From Periconia sp. R9002 (taxonomy: Eukaryota; Ascomycota; Dothideomycetes; Pleosporales; Periconiaceae), in NCBI GenBank assembly GCA_023627715.1, contig JAMAHW010000009.1, forward strand, positions 248,001-312,000: a stretch of DNA of 64,000 nt, given 5' to 3'. Shown here piece after piece: positions 21,378 to 34,746 of this stretch. Both the position numbers and the translations under genes were made by a program. How positions within the stretch are numbered: position 1 is the stretch's first letter; each line of letters opens with the position of its first letter. The notes under the pieces are model-generated. The model was given only the letters and a program-made list of their open reading frames with translations, was not told where the DNA came from and did no database searches.

Positions 21378-23877
21378 CGGTTTACACTGTCCGATTCCGC
21401 CCGGCGTGTTTATATGCTGGTGCGCGTTTGACTAGCTTATATATCCACCAAAAAGATGCGCACGGGTGAGGAGGAAGGGGGATGGGTGAATTGTAACTAA
21501 CCTGCTTGGTTGGGCAGCGGGGTTAAATAGTCTTGTGGAAATCTTTGACTGTGATTCACTTTTAGTTATTAAGGAAATGAGGTGAAGTGGTGTTTTTCAC
21601 TTTGTGAGTAAGAGATGGTGGTGAATAACGAGGGAAAAAGTGAGAGGGTAGAAATTGGACTGGCGATGCGCTTGGGTAGATTTAGGAACGACGTTATGCT
21701 ATTGGTAGCGGTTCGGTTGAATAAACGGAGTTGTTGTCTGGGAAGTTGTCGTAATTGTCTATCATGTAGCTTGAAGGCGGTTAACGAACAGGCGTTGCGC
21801 AACGTTGGGAAAATACTAGTGTAACAATGGGAGTGTGGTGAGGCTGATGAGTGGTGGTTGTGAGGTGGAGAGGAGAGGGTTCGGTGTTAAAGGTTTTGAT
21901 GACGCTGTTTGATTCTGCGACTTCCTTATACTATCTACACTGCAGTGTTGTATGGTATTGGGATGAGTAGGAAGGGACTACTTGGCTGGAGGCACCACAA
22001 ACATGTGGAAAGTACAGGGGTATCACAAAGCTGTGGAAAGTGCGGGGGTAACACAAACCCGTAAATGTATAGAATGGAAGTATTCGATCAACAAAATCAT
22101 CACAAAGTGAGGGAAAATGTAAACTGGTATAAATTTACTATCTGTTTCCGTCACCTAAATCGCCGCTACGGGGTCCAATGATAGTCGTGGACAATGTCGC
22201 ATGTATGGACGTGTAAGTAAATACTCAACATATCTTTATGTCAAATCCACAGAACGAAACCTACGCACGTACAGCACTAACCGCCAGAAACCCAATACAA
22301 ACCCCCGAAAATAATGAATCTGTGGAAAATGCGCTGTGAAGTTCCTCAAAATTACTCTTCCTTACGTGCATTCTTATCTTTCGTGGTTTATTTTTACATC
22401 GAAGGCTCGTCACTCACTTCTACACTCTTTTCTTTTTATCTACATAGGTAGAACTACCCCCTTTCGAACAGTTAGAAAGGAAAAAAATGTACGTCTCTAC
22501 ACCACATCGTAAACACATCCCTTTGAAATATAATATCTATAGTACATACAAATCGAAACCCCACATCCTCCCCTCTTAACATTAATACCTAGTAAATTCA
22601 ACGCACGTTATTTCTCCTTATTTCCAAATCTCCAATCCCACACCCACCCTCGCACGACACCAACTTACACACCGACATCCTCTCCGAAAGTCCGCCCCTC
22701 CCTCCGCGAATCTACGTACACTTTCGAACCACACACCAAATCTCCCTCGCAATACCACGCAAATCACAACAAACCACCGCACGAGAAAAAAACAATCTCG
22801 CGCGGCGGTGCGCACCATCAAAACTCCCCCCCCCCCCCTCTCACATCCTGCCCAACCTCACTTCATCCAACACATTGACGCCAAACGACAACGCAATCCA
22901 GGCCAATGTTGAACCTCATCTCTTATACATATGTATATTAAGTATGCAAACGTCTCCAGTCCAGTGCTCTCACGTGCACCATACTCTCCGCGCCTCACCT
23001 GCGCACTCCCCAAACAACCCGTCCGAAGCGAAGCGAAATCAAACACGTTTCGAAACGCGCACCCACCTAAACTGAGGTGCAAGAGGGATTACGTTAAGAT
23101 AAATAAGAAATAAGGACTACCACCCGCCTCACGCAACTGAAACAAACACCCCTCCTACCAATTTCTTAAATTAATAAACCTCATACACGCGCGGTAAACA
23201 AATCAAAAAACCAAGAAATGTCGTTGCGTCACTAGCGCGTGCGGGAAGGGAACACTTGTACCGGAAATAGCATGTGTTCCAGAAAACTACTTTTATGTTT
23301 CTGGAGATTAATAAAAAAGTAACCCTTAGACAATACTTCAAGTTCCCATGTAAGTAAGTACCTAACTAGCTAGCGGGTGGAGCGACTCATAAATTTACTG
23401 TGGAGATGTGTATGGGATGGGAGTTATAGACAGGGGGTGGAGATCTTAAGAAGTCTTGTTTTTTTGGGGAGCTTCTGGAAGACGATGCGGGAGATGTGGG
23501 GAGGATACAAATGACGTCGGACATGCACGCGCATGTGCATGTGCATGCGCTTTTGAGTTGAATTGAATTGACATGCGTGCAGTCGTGGATTATCATGTGT
23601 TGTGAGATTGCATGTGTTTTTTCCCGGACAGTCCGTCACCAACGTGCATGTGAAACAATGGAAAATTGCGTAATGTGTTTGTTTACTCCTTTTTTTGAGG
23701 GTGGTGGTGGTGTATTTGAATTGCTCGAATGTTCTATAAAAAGTGTGCGATGCGCTGGATATGAAGATGAAGAATGAAGAAAATGAAGGAAAAAATCGTG
23801 CAGATGCCAAAGTGTGAAATAAAAAAATCTCAAGCATTCAAAAAACCACCAATCCAAAAATCCTTCCTTTTTTGAGT
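21378..23877. other. 2.5-kb intergenic stretch
   Basis: No supported gene. The centre (22140-22620) is AT-rich, followed by a C-rich, ACACC-rich tract with a 10-base C run near 22830. Near 23510-23560 there is a CATGTGCATGTGCATGCGC purine/pyrimidine-alternating patch. The right end is the 3' flank of the tyrosinase gene. Confidence 0.45.
21998..22063 (+). repeat. imperfect tandem repeat, about 31-nt unit
   Basis: Two adjacent copies of a unit of the form CACAAA-x-TGTGGAAAGT-x-CGGGGGTAA/ATC; a third partial match (TCTGTGGAAAATGCGCTGTG) lies near 22318. No coding role is seen. Confidence 0.6.
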
Positions 23878-25040
23878 TTAGTACTGGTAGGTGTAGCACA
23901 GCTTCTCGCCGCGGACGTCGATGATGTCGCGGATGGGGACATCGGGCCTGAGGCCGTTCATGTAGACGTAGACGTCCAAGTTGAGGGGGTTGCCGTTGAT
24001 GTCGTTGCCGTCGATGTAGTTGAGGCGCGAGTTGGGGTCCATGCCCTGCCAGTTTGCGTAGTTGCGGTCGACGTAGGCGTGGTGGAGCCAGAACCATGGG
24101 TCGCCGGGGGAGGCGTACTTGTCCTCCTGGACACCGCCCACACCGAGATGGCCGTAGGCGTGGAAGGTGCCCTCGGCGTAGTAGGCCATGTCCTTGTAGT
24201 CGGGCCACGAGTTGACCTGGTTGACGAGGTCCTCGGTGATCTGGCTGGTCCATTGGATGTTGCCGGCGCGCGACAGGCAGTGGGGGTAGTTGTCGGTCGT
24301 GGGACCGATGTTGAGGTTGCTGTTGGCGAAGACCTGGTTACGGTTAGATGGTTATACACATACATTGATGGACCCTGTGCGGGGTGGGATCAGCGAGGGT
24401 GAAGACTTACGCCATTGGTTACGCAGTTGTTGTTGATGGCGACGGCTCCATAGAACTCGTCGGTGAAGACGGTCGAGGAAGCGAATCGGCCGGTGTTCCT
24501 GCCCTCGTCCCACCATGGCAGAGCACGGTCAAAGCCACACTCGGTACGCAGGATGTCCTCAAAGACCCAAACGAAGTAACGATGCCAGATGAGGAATTTG
24601 GCGTTGTCGTGCACATTGGGGGTCAAGTTCTGGTGTAACCTGACGAGATCCTCGTAACGGTTCCCAGCCGGGGGGAATTGGCCGGAAGCAGGGCGGCTGC
24701 GAAGGCAGTTGATGGCATTGACGTAGGCGTGCTTGTCGTCGTTTGAGTAACTATCCCATTCGATACGCACGCGGGGGTTGGTGCAGCTTCCCGTGGCGGC
24801 GGCGGCAACGCGGAATTCATCGCTTTGCTTTTGGACGGGTTTGGGAGGTTGGAGGAGGGTGCCGTTCAGGAAGGCAAGACCCTTGTCGGCCAAGGCGTGG
24901 ACAAGTTCGGCGGGCTGGATGACTTTGTGTTTGGGGAGTTTTTCCAGGGGCACGGGAGCGGAGGTGCCGTTGCCTGGGATGGCAGCACCGGCTACCAGGA
25001 GAGCAGGGCCCAAAAGGGCGGACGTGAATGATAGATGCAT
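23878..25040 (-). CDS. secreted tyrosinase-type copper oxidase
   Basis: 361 aa from two exons, 25040..24411 and 24333..23878; the 77-nt intron has a GTAAGT donor and joins at phase 0. Signal peptide about 1-20 (MHLSFTSALLGPALLVAGAA). Type-3 copper centre: CuA ligands His136 (DLVRLHQN), His144 (NVHDN) and His153 (IWHRYFVWVFE); CuB ligands His268 and His272 (FHAYGHLG) and His294/295 (DPWFWLHHAYVDR). The length equals that of short secreted fungal tyrosinases without the C-terminal inhibitory domain, so the enzyme needs no known proteolytic activation. Six or more cysteines fit disulfides. Expected chemistry is oxidation of phenols to quinones, as in pigment or phenolic detoxification; substrate and pathway are not readable. 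It stands alone, without nearby pigment genes. Confidence 0.9.
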
Positions 25041-28000
25041 GGCGATGGATAGTTGTTGTGTAGATTGCTCGGGATTAAATTATTAAAAACAAATAACAAG
25101 AGTATACAAAGAAAGAGGCAAGCGAGTGTGGGATAGAAGAGCAATCTTCTTGTAGAGTGGAAAGAGAGGGAAATTGGACGTCTAGGGGAGTATATGTAGG
25201 TATGAAGGGCCTAGGGCTAGTGAAGTGCGTCGTAGCAAGGGACCCCTTTCGGGATGTGGAAATGGACGCCTCAGTGCCCCCCATGCGGACCGGGGGGGGA
25301 AGCCACTCAAATCTCTCTGGTCGTTGGCGGGGCTGATCCTCTGCAATTTGCACCTTAGCCCTCACGGATCAGCGAAATCGATATTGCCCTCTGCCAGGCG
25401 CCCAATCACCGTCTCTGCTCCTGCGAATCCCAACGCGCCAGCTCCGAACCAGTTTAGCGCCAGCCCGGGGCCCGGCAATGACCTAAGCAGCAGCAAACTA
25501 CCGCATCTGGTCTAGTGTGCCTGCCATGTCAGCGAATACGGGGAAGCCTCTCTTGTTGTTCTGCCGCTGCTGCCGGAAAACGTACTGTAATGTAATGTCA
25601 TGTCACCTTTTTTCCCCACCGCCCATTGCAAGGAACATGGAAGGAATCGTCCCGTCAGCTGCCTGTGTGTCTGTAAATAGATGTTCGTCATTTCTTTTCC
25701 ACAATCAAATCACTTGAATCTCTCCATCCATCATGATCCATCCTTCCACTGTGCTCTCCTCCACCGTTGCATCCAACGTCGCATAAGCCACCAAATGCAT
25801 CCATCTGCTTTCTTTTGTTCCAAATCCCATATCCCATAGTGGAGGCGCAGACTTTCTTGTGCGAGTACAAACTCAACCATTTACTGGGAATTTTCATTTC
25901 CGTGCCGTAGGCGACCTAGTGCCATGCCTAACCCTCGCTCTCCCAGAGCAATATAGGCTTCTTTCCAATAGACCCGCGTCGACTCCAAAATGGCCTGGCG
26001 CAGATCCAGATGTAACTCTGCGTGTAATCGTGTAGTTAAACACAGATGCGAAGCAACGTGAATCGTGAATGGTGCCCGCGGTCGCAAGGGGGGACGTCCA
26101 ATGCTGGTCTATCTTTGGGAACCATTGGCCTCGCGCCCCACCCACGTGGAACCGCGTGATGCAAAGCCCACTTGGGAAAACATGGCCATGGATTTTTCCG
26201 TATCTGCCCTTCATCACCTTATTTTTATTTATTTGCTGTTGGAAGCTGAGAACAAGGTGCGCGGGCTGCTAAGATCATGGTCTGATGCGAAGCGAGGGAC
26301 GGCTTACGGAAATTCGTTTCTTGGGAGTTCTCGCTACGACTCAGAAAACATCCGAAGCGGAAATAAAACTTCTTCACCTCGTCGCCACCGCCTCAATCGC
26401 TATCGATAAATGTTCTTTTCCTGAGAGTCGTACGTAGCATTGAGTCCGCTGTCACGGGTATAATTTTTTTGTGAATTGAATAACTTGGTGCAGGGTGGTC
26501 GTCAGAATGAAGGACCGATTAGCGAGCGCAGTCGAAATTGCTTTCTAAACCAAAGTCAGCGAAGCCCAACAAACGACAGTGGAATGAATCGCTTGGAGAG
26601 ATACAGTTGCACCGCAGACGGCTTCGAAGTTTGAGAAGATGTCACAAAAACGAGCCGTGTCACGTAAATGGCGCACTTTCCAATAGCGTCAACAACAACA
26701 ACAGGAACGAGGTCAGGGCAAGCTCACGCTCATCCCATGCACATGGAGATGGCATCCTTGGCCTGCGCTAGCCCGCTTCTGGTAACCCTGTCCACTCATC
26801 GCCAGTCGTTGTACTGCGTAACCTCCTTACTCCAACCGTCATGTCTACCAAAATAATGACTCTTCTCGAATTCTTGCATGTGCTTGGGAACACAGACATT
26901 TGCACATGTTTCACCGTAGACCAAAGACACTGTCATGTTGTGGCTAGCTGACCGCGGACAAGCTCCAAGAAACAATGCCATTCACGGCAGCCCCTAATTT
27001 CTTTGTAATTTGTCACCGTTTCCCTTAAACCGTCCAATGTCCAGCCTGTCAGCAATACTTAATCACGGGCGTAATATTGGCTTGCCACCAACGTCAATCT
27101 TTTCGCCTCAAGTACACTCGCTCGCTAGTTACACTTCCCGAACGATATTCTAGCCATCCTCACCATGTGTTGTCCATTGCATCGTCCTGTATAACACCCG
27201 ACTACGCTTGCACCCCCGTCGCCAATATTTTCTGCATGCCAACATCCCAGTCCCAGTCCTTAGCGACCATCGACTACTACTTCTCCTCTAAACTCTTACT
27301 CCATCTTACTGTACATGTCCCTCTTTGCCTTAAAAAAATTCAATCATATGACCCGACGCCTACTACTAGCCAGCCGCCTAACCTATTCCACCCAACCTTT
27401 TTCTGACATTTCTATTGACACTGCGTCATAGCCATCGCTCTCATCATCACATCACATCCACATCACAGACAACGGCCAATACGCACCCCGCACTCGCTCT
27501 CTCGAATCAGCAAATCGCAGGCCAAGACCCAACTGCCCGCCCGCCGCTCGCAACCGTAAGATCCGGGGTAGTTCAGCCCCCCCCGGCGCGCCTTCTCGTA
27601 TCCTAAAATCAAAAAGAAGCCCGGCTCAGCCCATCCGGCGGATAAATTGAAGAAAACGAGTCTTTACACCGAGCACCGCGTATGCACGCGCTATTCGCAT
27701 GGTGTGATTCTGCTTTTGAAAAAAACAAGATCGTTGTTTAGCTAGTGCCAATGGGAAGTATTTGTTGCCAATGTTTACGCACATACATATACGAAGTTAA
27801 CTCCCCTGCAACGGCTGCCATTGTCCAGATTAATCGATAAGATACTTATTATTCTTTCGCATGATCCTAGGACAAACTACGACAGTGTCGCGTTCCGTTC
27901 GGTACAAATGGAACAGAAACGGTAATTCTTAAATATTCTGGCATTCGCCACGCAGGACTGAGGTATTGCCGTTGATGTGTAGCCGGTGAATACTCACAAG

Positions 28001-29225
28001 GTTTGCTGCGACGCATGTTGAAGGACTCGCCGCTACTCGTTTGACATCTTAGTCGATGTGAAGTAGCATGTTCCCGCTTTTTTTTTCGAGCAATCTTACT
28101 TTTTGTTTGCCTTGCTCACCGCTACGTATAGCTACCAGAACGAAGAAATTTTTCAGCTGTTCAATTGTTTCTTACAGCTGAAGTGAGCTAAGGTCCTCAA
28201 CAATATGTTCGACATATCGCATGACTGGACCACAACTACACTCCTCCCTCTCCTTCTTTTTCCAACAGAGTTCCTGCTGGGGTTCTCCAATTTTGATCAA
28301 CACCCACAAAACACGAAGTTCGGAATTTCAATCAGAAATCCTATCCAGATTTCCCGCGCACACACCGCGCCCTACAGGAACATCACCAACGCTCAACGTG
28401 GCTAAAATTCCCACTCATCCAAGACCAAAAAGACAATGATCTTTCATCCCCACAAGCCCTTCTTATCAAATCCCCCCTCCCTGGCCCCCCCCCAAAAAAT
28501 CCCACAACTTTCTACCCCTCACCCAAACCATAAAAGACCCCACCCCATCACCTGACATTGCAAGCTTCACAACACATTCACCCAAGATAGCCTCAAGCAT
28601 TTTGCTGCATAGCAATTATAATCCTATTGCTTTATTATTACAATGCTACAAAGATATTGCTCTAAAATATTATGTCAATAGCGATTGTTTGAGTAGTATA
28701 GCCATTTATTCCTAAAAGTATAGACGTGCTTTCTATGTAAGGTACTCACACGAACCTACCTCTCAATCCCATACATAGCCACGCTCGGCTGCCAAGTCGT
28801 CATTTGCGCCATGACCACGTGCGGTTTCAGGTTCGACGCTTTACCGAAGGTGTATCCGTCCTGCATGTGGCTGAGGATGTTAGGGATTGTGAGTTTTATC
28901 ATGTGTCCATACCGCGAGTAATATAATATTTTCGACGATTAGATTATTATATTATTTTCACCAAAAATGTAAGGTACCGCAGTGTAGTAGACTTCCAGCC
29001 AACGAGTGAAATGCGTCGTTGTTTGTTGTACAGGTTGTCAGCTTGATGTTTTGGTTCAGCCTTGCCAGGCACCCAACCTCGCAGGGCTGTGCACCTCACC
29101 CCCTTCAATGTTGCTACGTGAAAATCGAAAAAACAAGAAGACATATACCGACTCCGCTTTCCCTACTAACCTCATCTTCCTAACAAGCAAACACAACCCA
29201 AAACAAAACTCCCATCCAAATCGAA
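25041..29225. other. 4.2-kb gene-poor stretch
   Basis: No frame longer than about 115 codons has any domain, start context or intron support. Base composition is mixed, with pyrimidine-rich ACCC/CTTCC blocks at 27400-27600 and 28440-28560 typical of fungal promoters and leaders. It could contain a long leader for the small gene at 29226, a non-coding RNA, or a gene I failed to recognise. Confidence 0.4.
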
Positions 29226-29604
29226 ATGACAACCTCCCAAACCTCACCACCCCAATTGAACCCACCAAAACCATCACCCTCATCACCACCATCCCACCCA
29301 CCCCCCACACAACCCGACCAAAAATGGTACCACAAGCTCTCAACCCAAAAACCTTCCGATCCCGCCGGCAACCGCCACGAGAAATGGAAAGATGGAAATC
29401 TCAGCGACGAGGAGCGGTGGAAGGAATGGCACAAGGCTAAGGATAGGGAGCGGAAGGCTGGGTACGTTTTGGACCTGCTGGCAACCAACCAAAGAGGGTC
29501 TTTTGATTGTTAATTTGTTTTTTGTTTTTTTGCACAGATCGAGCACTGGATATTTTTCGCAGTTTTATAAAGGGAAGAAGGGGTGGGCTTGGTGGTGGGG
29601 GTGA
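29226..29604 (+). CDS. small conserved-looking protein with a Trp-rich tail
   Basis: 100 aa from two exons: 29226..29461 and 29538..29604. Donor GTACGT, 76-nt intron with a T-rich tract before CACAG; Gly is split GG|A. The first 30 residues are Pro/Ser-rich; the middle is highly charged (DEERWKEWHKAKDRERKAG); the end is YFSQFYKGKKGWAWWWG. No signal peptide or domain that I know. The clean splice, the charged helix and the striking C-terminal WAWWW argue for a real gene despite its size. Function unknown. Confidence 0.55.
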
Positions 29605-32207
29605 AGTGAGGTGAGCGATGGATGGGGATGGGTTTTTGTTGGGTGGAGTGGAAAGGGGGTTGGGGGTTTAGGGTTTGTATTGGTGTGGGGATATCCTTTT
29701 TTTTTGTTGTTTTTTTCTTTTGTTAGGGAGTGTGGGATGGAGTAGTATAATCTGAGAAAAGTATTGATGGTTTACTTAAGGTATCAATGACTTGGTAGTG
29801 AGTATAGAAACTTACCGATGTCGATTGTTATTGTGAACAGACTTGGCGGTACTTCATGTTTCTACAATATGCCACACTAATTCCTATATACCTCATGAAA
29901 CGCAGTGACATCTAGCAATCTAGAGACTCGACTAACACCACTAAGCGTAAAAAACCAGGATAATTGTAACCCCGAGCAGGAGCTTTCTTTTTTCAAGCCC
30001 CAGTGGAGTATTTTCGGCTCCTGCTGTGGATCTGGCAATGAACTCTAATAGGCTTCCATGTACGAATATGGGGTAACTGGTTACGGACCCTCTTACCACA
30101 CCTTGTAGTAACAACTTCCATTACTCTTCAAAGTAGGCAAGCTGTTAACTATCTTTGTAAGCAAGCACCGCTTTCTCACTGAATTGGTGGAGTGTCGATA
30201 TTGACGCATGGGGAGGACTAGTGAGGATCGGTTATCATCTTGTGGGTGGTGGGCAATACAAAGTATTTTCTTCCTCTTATTGGCTATCTCTAGCGAGAGA
30301 GAGAACACAGCATATCTTAGTTAGAAACAATCATGGCTGCGTTGTGCCGCCGCCTCGGACTGGCTATGCGCGAGTGCAACCATGGATCTTGAGCAGTTTT
30401 TCAAGCACAAAAAGATGCTGCTCCCGCATGTAAGCTATTTTTATTTTACAAAATTTAGGTTATGAATGTAACGACAATGGAAGTTATGCATAAAACAAAA
30501 AGATTTCCATAGTTCCCTGGGGACAAGGCATGTATTTCAGTGTCCCTGAATCACAGTGGCCTAAATCTCCCTGTGGGTGAGAAACGTCTCTACCTGGTTT
30601 CAATGCGGTAAGTATAGATCCTCACAGTATCGATTTTCTTCATGCCATCTGTAGGCCCATTGATTTCACGGGTTGTACCGAAACTGGAGTATTAGTTAGT
30701 TATTTACTGAAAGATATCTCAGTTGTCGCCTACCCCTTATAAATCAACTTCACATTTACAGAGCTTGTAATTTGAACACCTGGGACCTTACTTCCAAAAC
30801 ATTAGCTAGTGTCAAGATGTGAGAAGACTTGGGTAACTCACGGTTCGCCTACCAACTCGGTGTCTGTATCCAGGGGTGCATCCTCATTAGTGCGGTCATT
30901 GCCCCCATGGACATCGAATTTTACCTGTTTCGCGTCTTAGGCAAACTGTTGATAGTGAGAATTTGCCCAAGCAAAAAATTTACGGAGACCTTTGTGGAAG
31001 TTTCTGCCATTGTGACGATGTTGTTTCGCAAAGAATTGGTAGTAGTGAAGATGCTGATCGCGTGGCCTCGGAAATCAAGCTTGAGTTAGATAGGAAGAAA
31101 GAAAGAAAAGTGAGTATTTGTCTGCGTTCATGCCCAGTACAGATGCATGTCCATTGATCCGATCAGCATCGGGAGAGAGGGGTCCCGATATAGCATTGCG
31201 CGTTACTTTTGCTGTCAATGCCTGATTTGTCCTCGGCCATTGTGATAACTCGCGGTGCTGCATATCGGGAAGTCAATCCACCAGACGAAAACTACCCGTT
31301 TGAGATTTAAGAGGAACACATTGTACTAACTTATACAACCACGCGTGTTGAAGCTTGGTAGTATCAATATGTATATGAAAGAGTGCATCTTTGGTGAGAG
31401 GAACATTGACAACCGATTAATGCGTGATCCTCGATTGGAACCAGCATTTGTCTGATGTTGAAGGTGTAAAGCGAAAATAGTGTAGTGATAACGAAGCATT
31501 TCGCTTACGCATTACTGCAAGATGCAGCCTGCGAGGTGGTCAACTGGGATTTCGTAAACTCCAATCAGAACCCCAGCTTATCAGTATAACAATCAAAGCT
31601 CAGAATCATGGAAGAAGAAGAGAGGAAATGGAAAGGCCATTTTCCTATTGCATAGCTAAATTACGTGTGGCGAATATATCCTACAGTCACCTCCTTCGTT
31701 TGTAAGACCCTTTTTCCTACACTTTGCGACTACGCTGATAGAACCTTCTACACTAAAGTGCATTGATAGTATACAATGCAGGTTATTTTAGTTAGATACC
31801 GCAACATGAAAGATGCGAGTGATCCTAAAGATCCTATGCGAAGTAATACAAATTTAGGAGCCAAATACCCCAGCCCAGGACGTTACCTGAGATTCAAACC
31901 AGTGTTGATACCGTGACTGATTACACCAATCAATTGCGAAGAAGAAAACACTTTGATAGGAGTCAAATACAGTAACGGGGCTGCGATGTGAAGTAGATGA
32001 TTGGGCAATGCCTACTCTACAGATGTTATAGCAGTCTTACTATATGTAGCGGAAATTCTTGTTTCTTATAGACATGTAGAAATGATAAGGTTGATTAATG
32101 CTACTATCTCCCTGATGATCTTCTATTGTTTCCACCACCCGAACCGTGTAAATTCTGTGAAGAAACTCATAGACAGTTTCAATAACGCGCAACCGAATAC
32201 TGCGTCA
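29605..32207. other. 2.6-kb intergenic stretch
   Basis: No supported gene. Short frames at 30829-31089 and 32001-32423 lack domains; the second overlaps the 3' end of the transporter gene on the other strand. Confidence 0.4.
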
Positions 32208-33895
32208 TCATACCCATCTCTGTTCCAGTTGATGGGACACGGGAGTGACCCTATGACCAAATACATCCTCAACGGTCTCATCGGTAAATTTAAGGTCTTC
32301 TTCTATCGGAACGGTATCCTCGATCTTCCAGATCATCACCGGAAGCGCAGCAACCAGACTCACAGCAAGCAAAATCCAACAAGAAGCGAAAAGGTTCATA
32401 TATGGACTCTTCAAGCCATCTAAGCGCCACATAATAGCAGCACCTGCTGATTGAATACCTTTATAGAAACCTGCAAAATTAGCGAGTTTGCGAGAGTTGT
32501 TTGTAATTGCACCCATAAACCTGTTTTCATGAGCCAATGTTATAGACGATAAGGGAGCTGTTCTTACCAATATACACAGGTCTGCCATGCTGCATCGTAG
32601 AAGCCGTAAGAAATGTATAAGAACATGGGTCCGATATAACTCTTTGACGTCCAATCGTAAGGTTCAATAAGTGAGGCTTCCACGTCGTCGACTTTGACGT
32701 CCTTGCGACTATATCTCCGTTGGAAGACATATCCGCCACCCCAAATGGCAAAGGTGAGAGCAAACATGACAGCCCAAGCAACCTTCGCCCGGATTGTTCT
32801 TCTAATTGGAAAGTCCAGTGCAACGCCGAAGACGAGTGCTCCAATCATCTGAGCCAGCCAGTAAAGAGTGTCGTTGAGCGCGCGAGTTCGGATATTGAAT
32901 CGTGCGAGATTCACGCCGTTGAACTGGTATGTATAGAACCAATTGGAAGCGAAGAACATTGGGAAGAGGAAGATGATGTATGGGTCGTCCCGTAAAGTTA
33001 CCCATAAACCGATAATCTCAGTTTTCCACGTTGGGTGCTTCATCAGAATAATGCGCGAGTGATCCTGCCGAACTACGTGTTTAGCATCGACCAGAGTCCA
33101 CGATAGACAGGCTCCGATGAATGCAAGTACAATCAACGCAATATATGTCCCATCGCTGACTGACGATTCGTCCTTGTGAGGTACGTCTTTGTGAGGAACG
33201 TCTTCGCGATGTCTGTTTAGGCCCAATGTGACCTACCGCCTACATTAGCTCATAGTCTCCATTCTCGTCTCCAGACGCTCCTTACCACACAACCGATGAC
33301 AGCACCTAAGTTGAATATGACCCAAAACCAGGAGATATATCGACCTTTGTTCTTCTCTGATGGATACGACATCATAATAGCTCCTTGAGCTGACCATAAG
33401 ATGCCAGCGCAAGCTCCAAGGAACACGCCCGAAAATACAACATAGCCAAAATTGTGTGTATGACTGAAACAAAGAAACGAGCTAATGTAGACGCAGTATC
33501 CGAGACCACCAAAAGCGAGGGAAGCCTTAATGCCCAGGGCATTGGTTACAGTGCCGGCGAAGAAGCCAACAACTGCAAAGGTGGCGTAGAGCGCGCTGTT
33601 TGACGCATTACTTGCATACGCGTAGGTCTTAAATTGTCCTGCACCGCCCATACCATTGAGCGCGTTGAACATGCCTGGGTGCCGTCAGTGACTATGAGTA
33701 TGTGCTAACCGCCCTGAAAGCCTCACCAGGACAAAGGAAGCAGACGAATGACACGATGGTCAGCTGTGCCTCGGGCGATGCGTAGTACGGTAGAGTGATA
33801 GGTCCGAGTTTCCAGCTCTTATATTTCCAGCCAACAGGCATATCCGTCTCCGTATTATTCGATGGCGAAGCTGATACATACTTCTTAGTCGCCAT
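32208..33895 (-). CDS. UNC93-like / DUF895 major-facilitator membrane protein
   Basis: 511 aa from four exons: 33895..33727, 33674..33286, 33232..32568, 32520..32208. Introns of 47-53 nt close in phase. Landmarks of fungal UNC93-like proteins: PEAQLTIVSFVCFLCPGMFNALNGMGGAG in the first helix region, SYPSEKNKGRYISWFWVIFNLGAVIG between mid-helices, FASNWFYTYQFNGVN and a late FYKGIQSAGAAIMWR. About 11-12 hydrophobic helices are visible. The second loop (VPHKDVPHKDES) contains a direct repeat of VPHKD. Probably a plasma or internal membrane transporter; the substrate is unknown for the family in fungi. The start at 33895 (MATKKYVSAS) was chosen because upstream frame extension lacks a good context; an ATG at 33985 is an alternative. 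Confidence 0.85.
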
Positions 33896-34746
33896 CGACT
33901 CTTCTCTAGCTCCTGCCACTGTAACGGAAGGCACAAAGTCGAATGTGAAGTTTTGAAATTGATATAGATATTTTTCACAAAACAATCTGGCTGATGAGAT
34001 ACGAAGAGTAAACAGATGTCAGCTAGCGAAGGGTCGCAGAGTCACAAAATGCGATACTATTTCCAAGGCTGAACACGTCAATTAAATGTTTTTTTCCCCA
34101 AATGTGTAACCTGTAATCATGGGGGCTGAATTATATCAGGCTACGCCACCAGATGCGAAAGTAATTGGTGGCGCATTTCTCAACCCCGCTCAACCTTGGA
34201 TATGCTTGACGATCCATTTCGGCCCCATGGATGGTGTGGTAAAGAATTGTTAATGAACTCGGAACGCAGCAAGTAAGAATACTCGATATTAGTATCATAC
34301 GACCCGCTAAGTTCATACAAACTTTTCACAAGAAATATTCAGAGTCGAACATTGACGTATCGAGAAAAAATGATACAATCATGTGTGTAAAGCTGCGCCT
34401 CCCGTTGTTGAGTACGGGGAGGCGGCACAACGGGTCGTGATGGCTTTGGAGGACAATCGAGAAGTCAGGATCTGAGTGGCTCAGCCTTTCATATGCGGCC
34501 ACAACATGCCAATCACAGATGAGACGGAACAGACTAAGTAGTGTATAGATAAGATTCCTCATCTCACTCCTTGTTTATTTGCCTAGTTGCCTAACTTCCG
34601 TCTTAGCTCTAGGTTTGTGTCACTGTGCTCACCCACGACGTCTGGACTTCACCCTCTGCAATTGTTACTCGCCATTCTTGCGACCTCTAGTTTGAGAAGA
34701 TACTTCTATTTTGTTCTGGTCAAGTCAAGAGTACTCATCACCAGAC
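33896..34746. other. intergenic, divergent promoter region
   Basis: Lies between the starts of the UNC93-like gene (minus) and the TPR/ankyrin gene (plus), so it must hold both promoters. No coding frame is supported. Confidence 0.45.

Noticed and set aside
23510..23560. Alternating CATGTGCATGTGCATG patch as a regulatory palindrome
   Set aside because: Simple-sequence alternation in a gene-free region; no second site or conserved context to support function.
23872..24402. 176-codon plus-strand frame opposite the tyrosinase
   Set aside because: Composed mostly of Val/Asp/Gly from the complement of the tyrosinase exon; crosses its intron without change in character.
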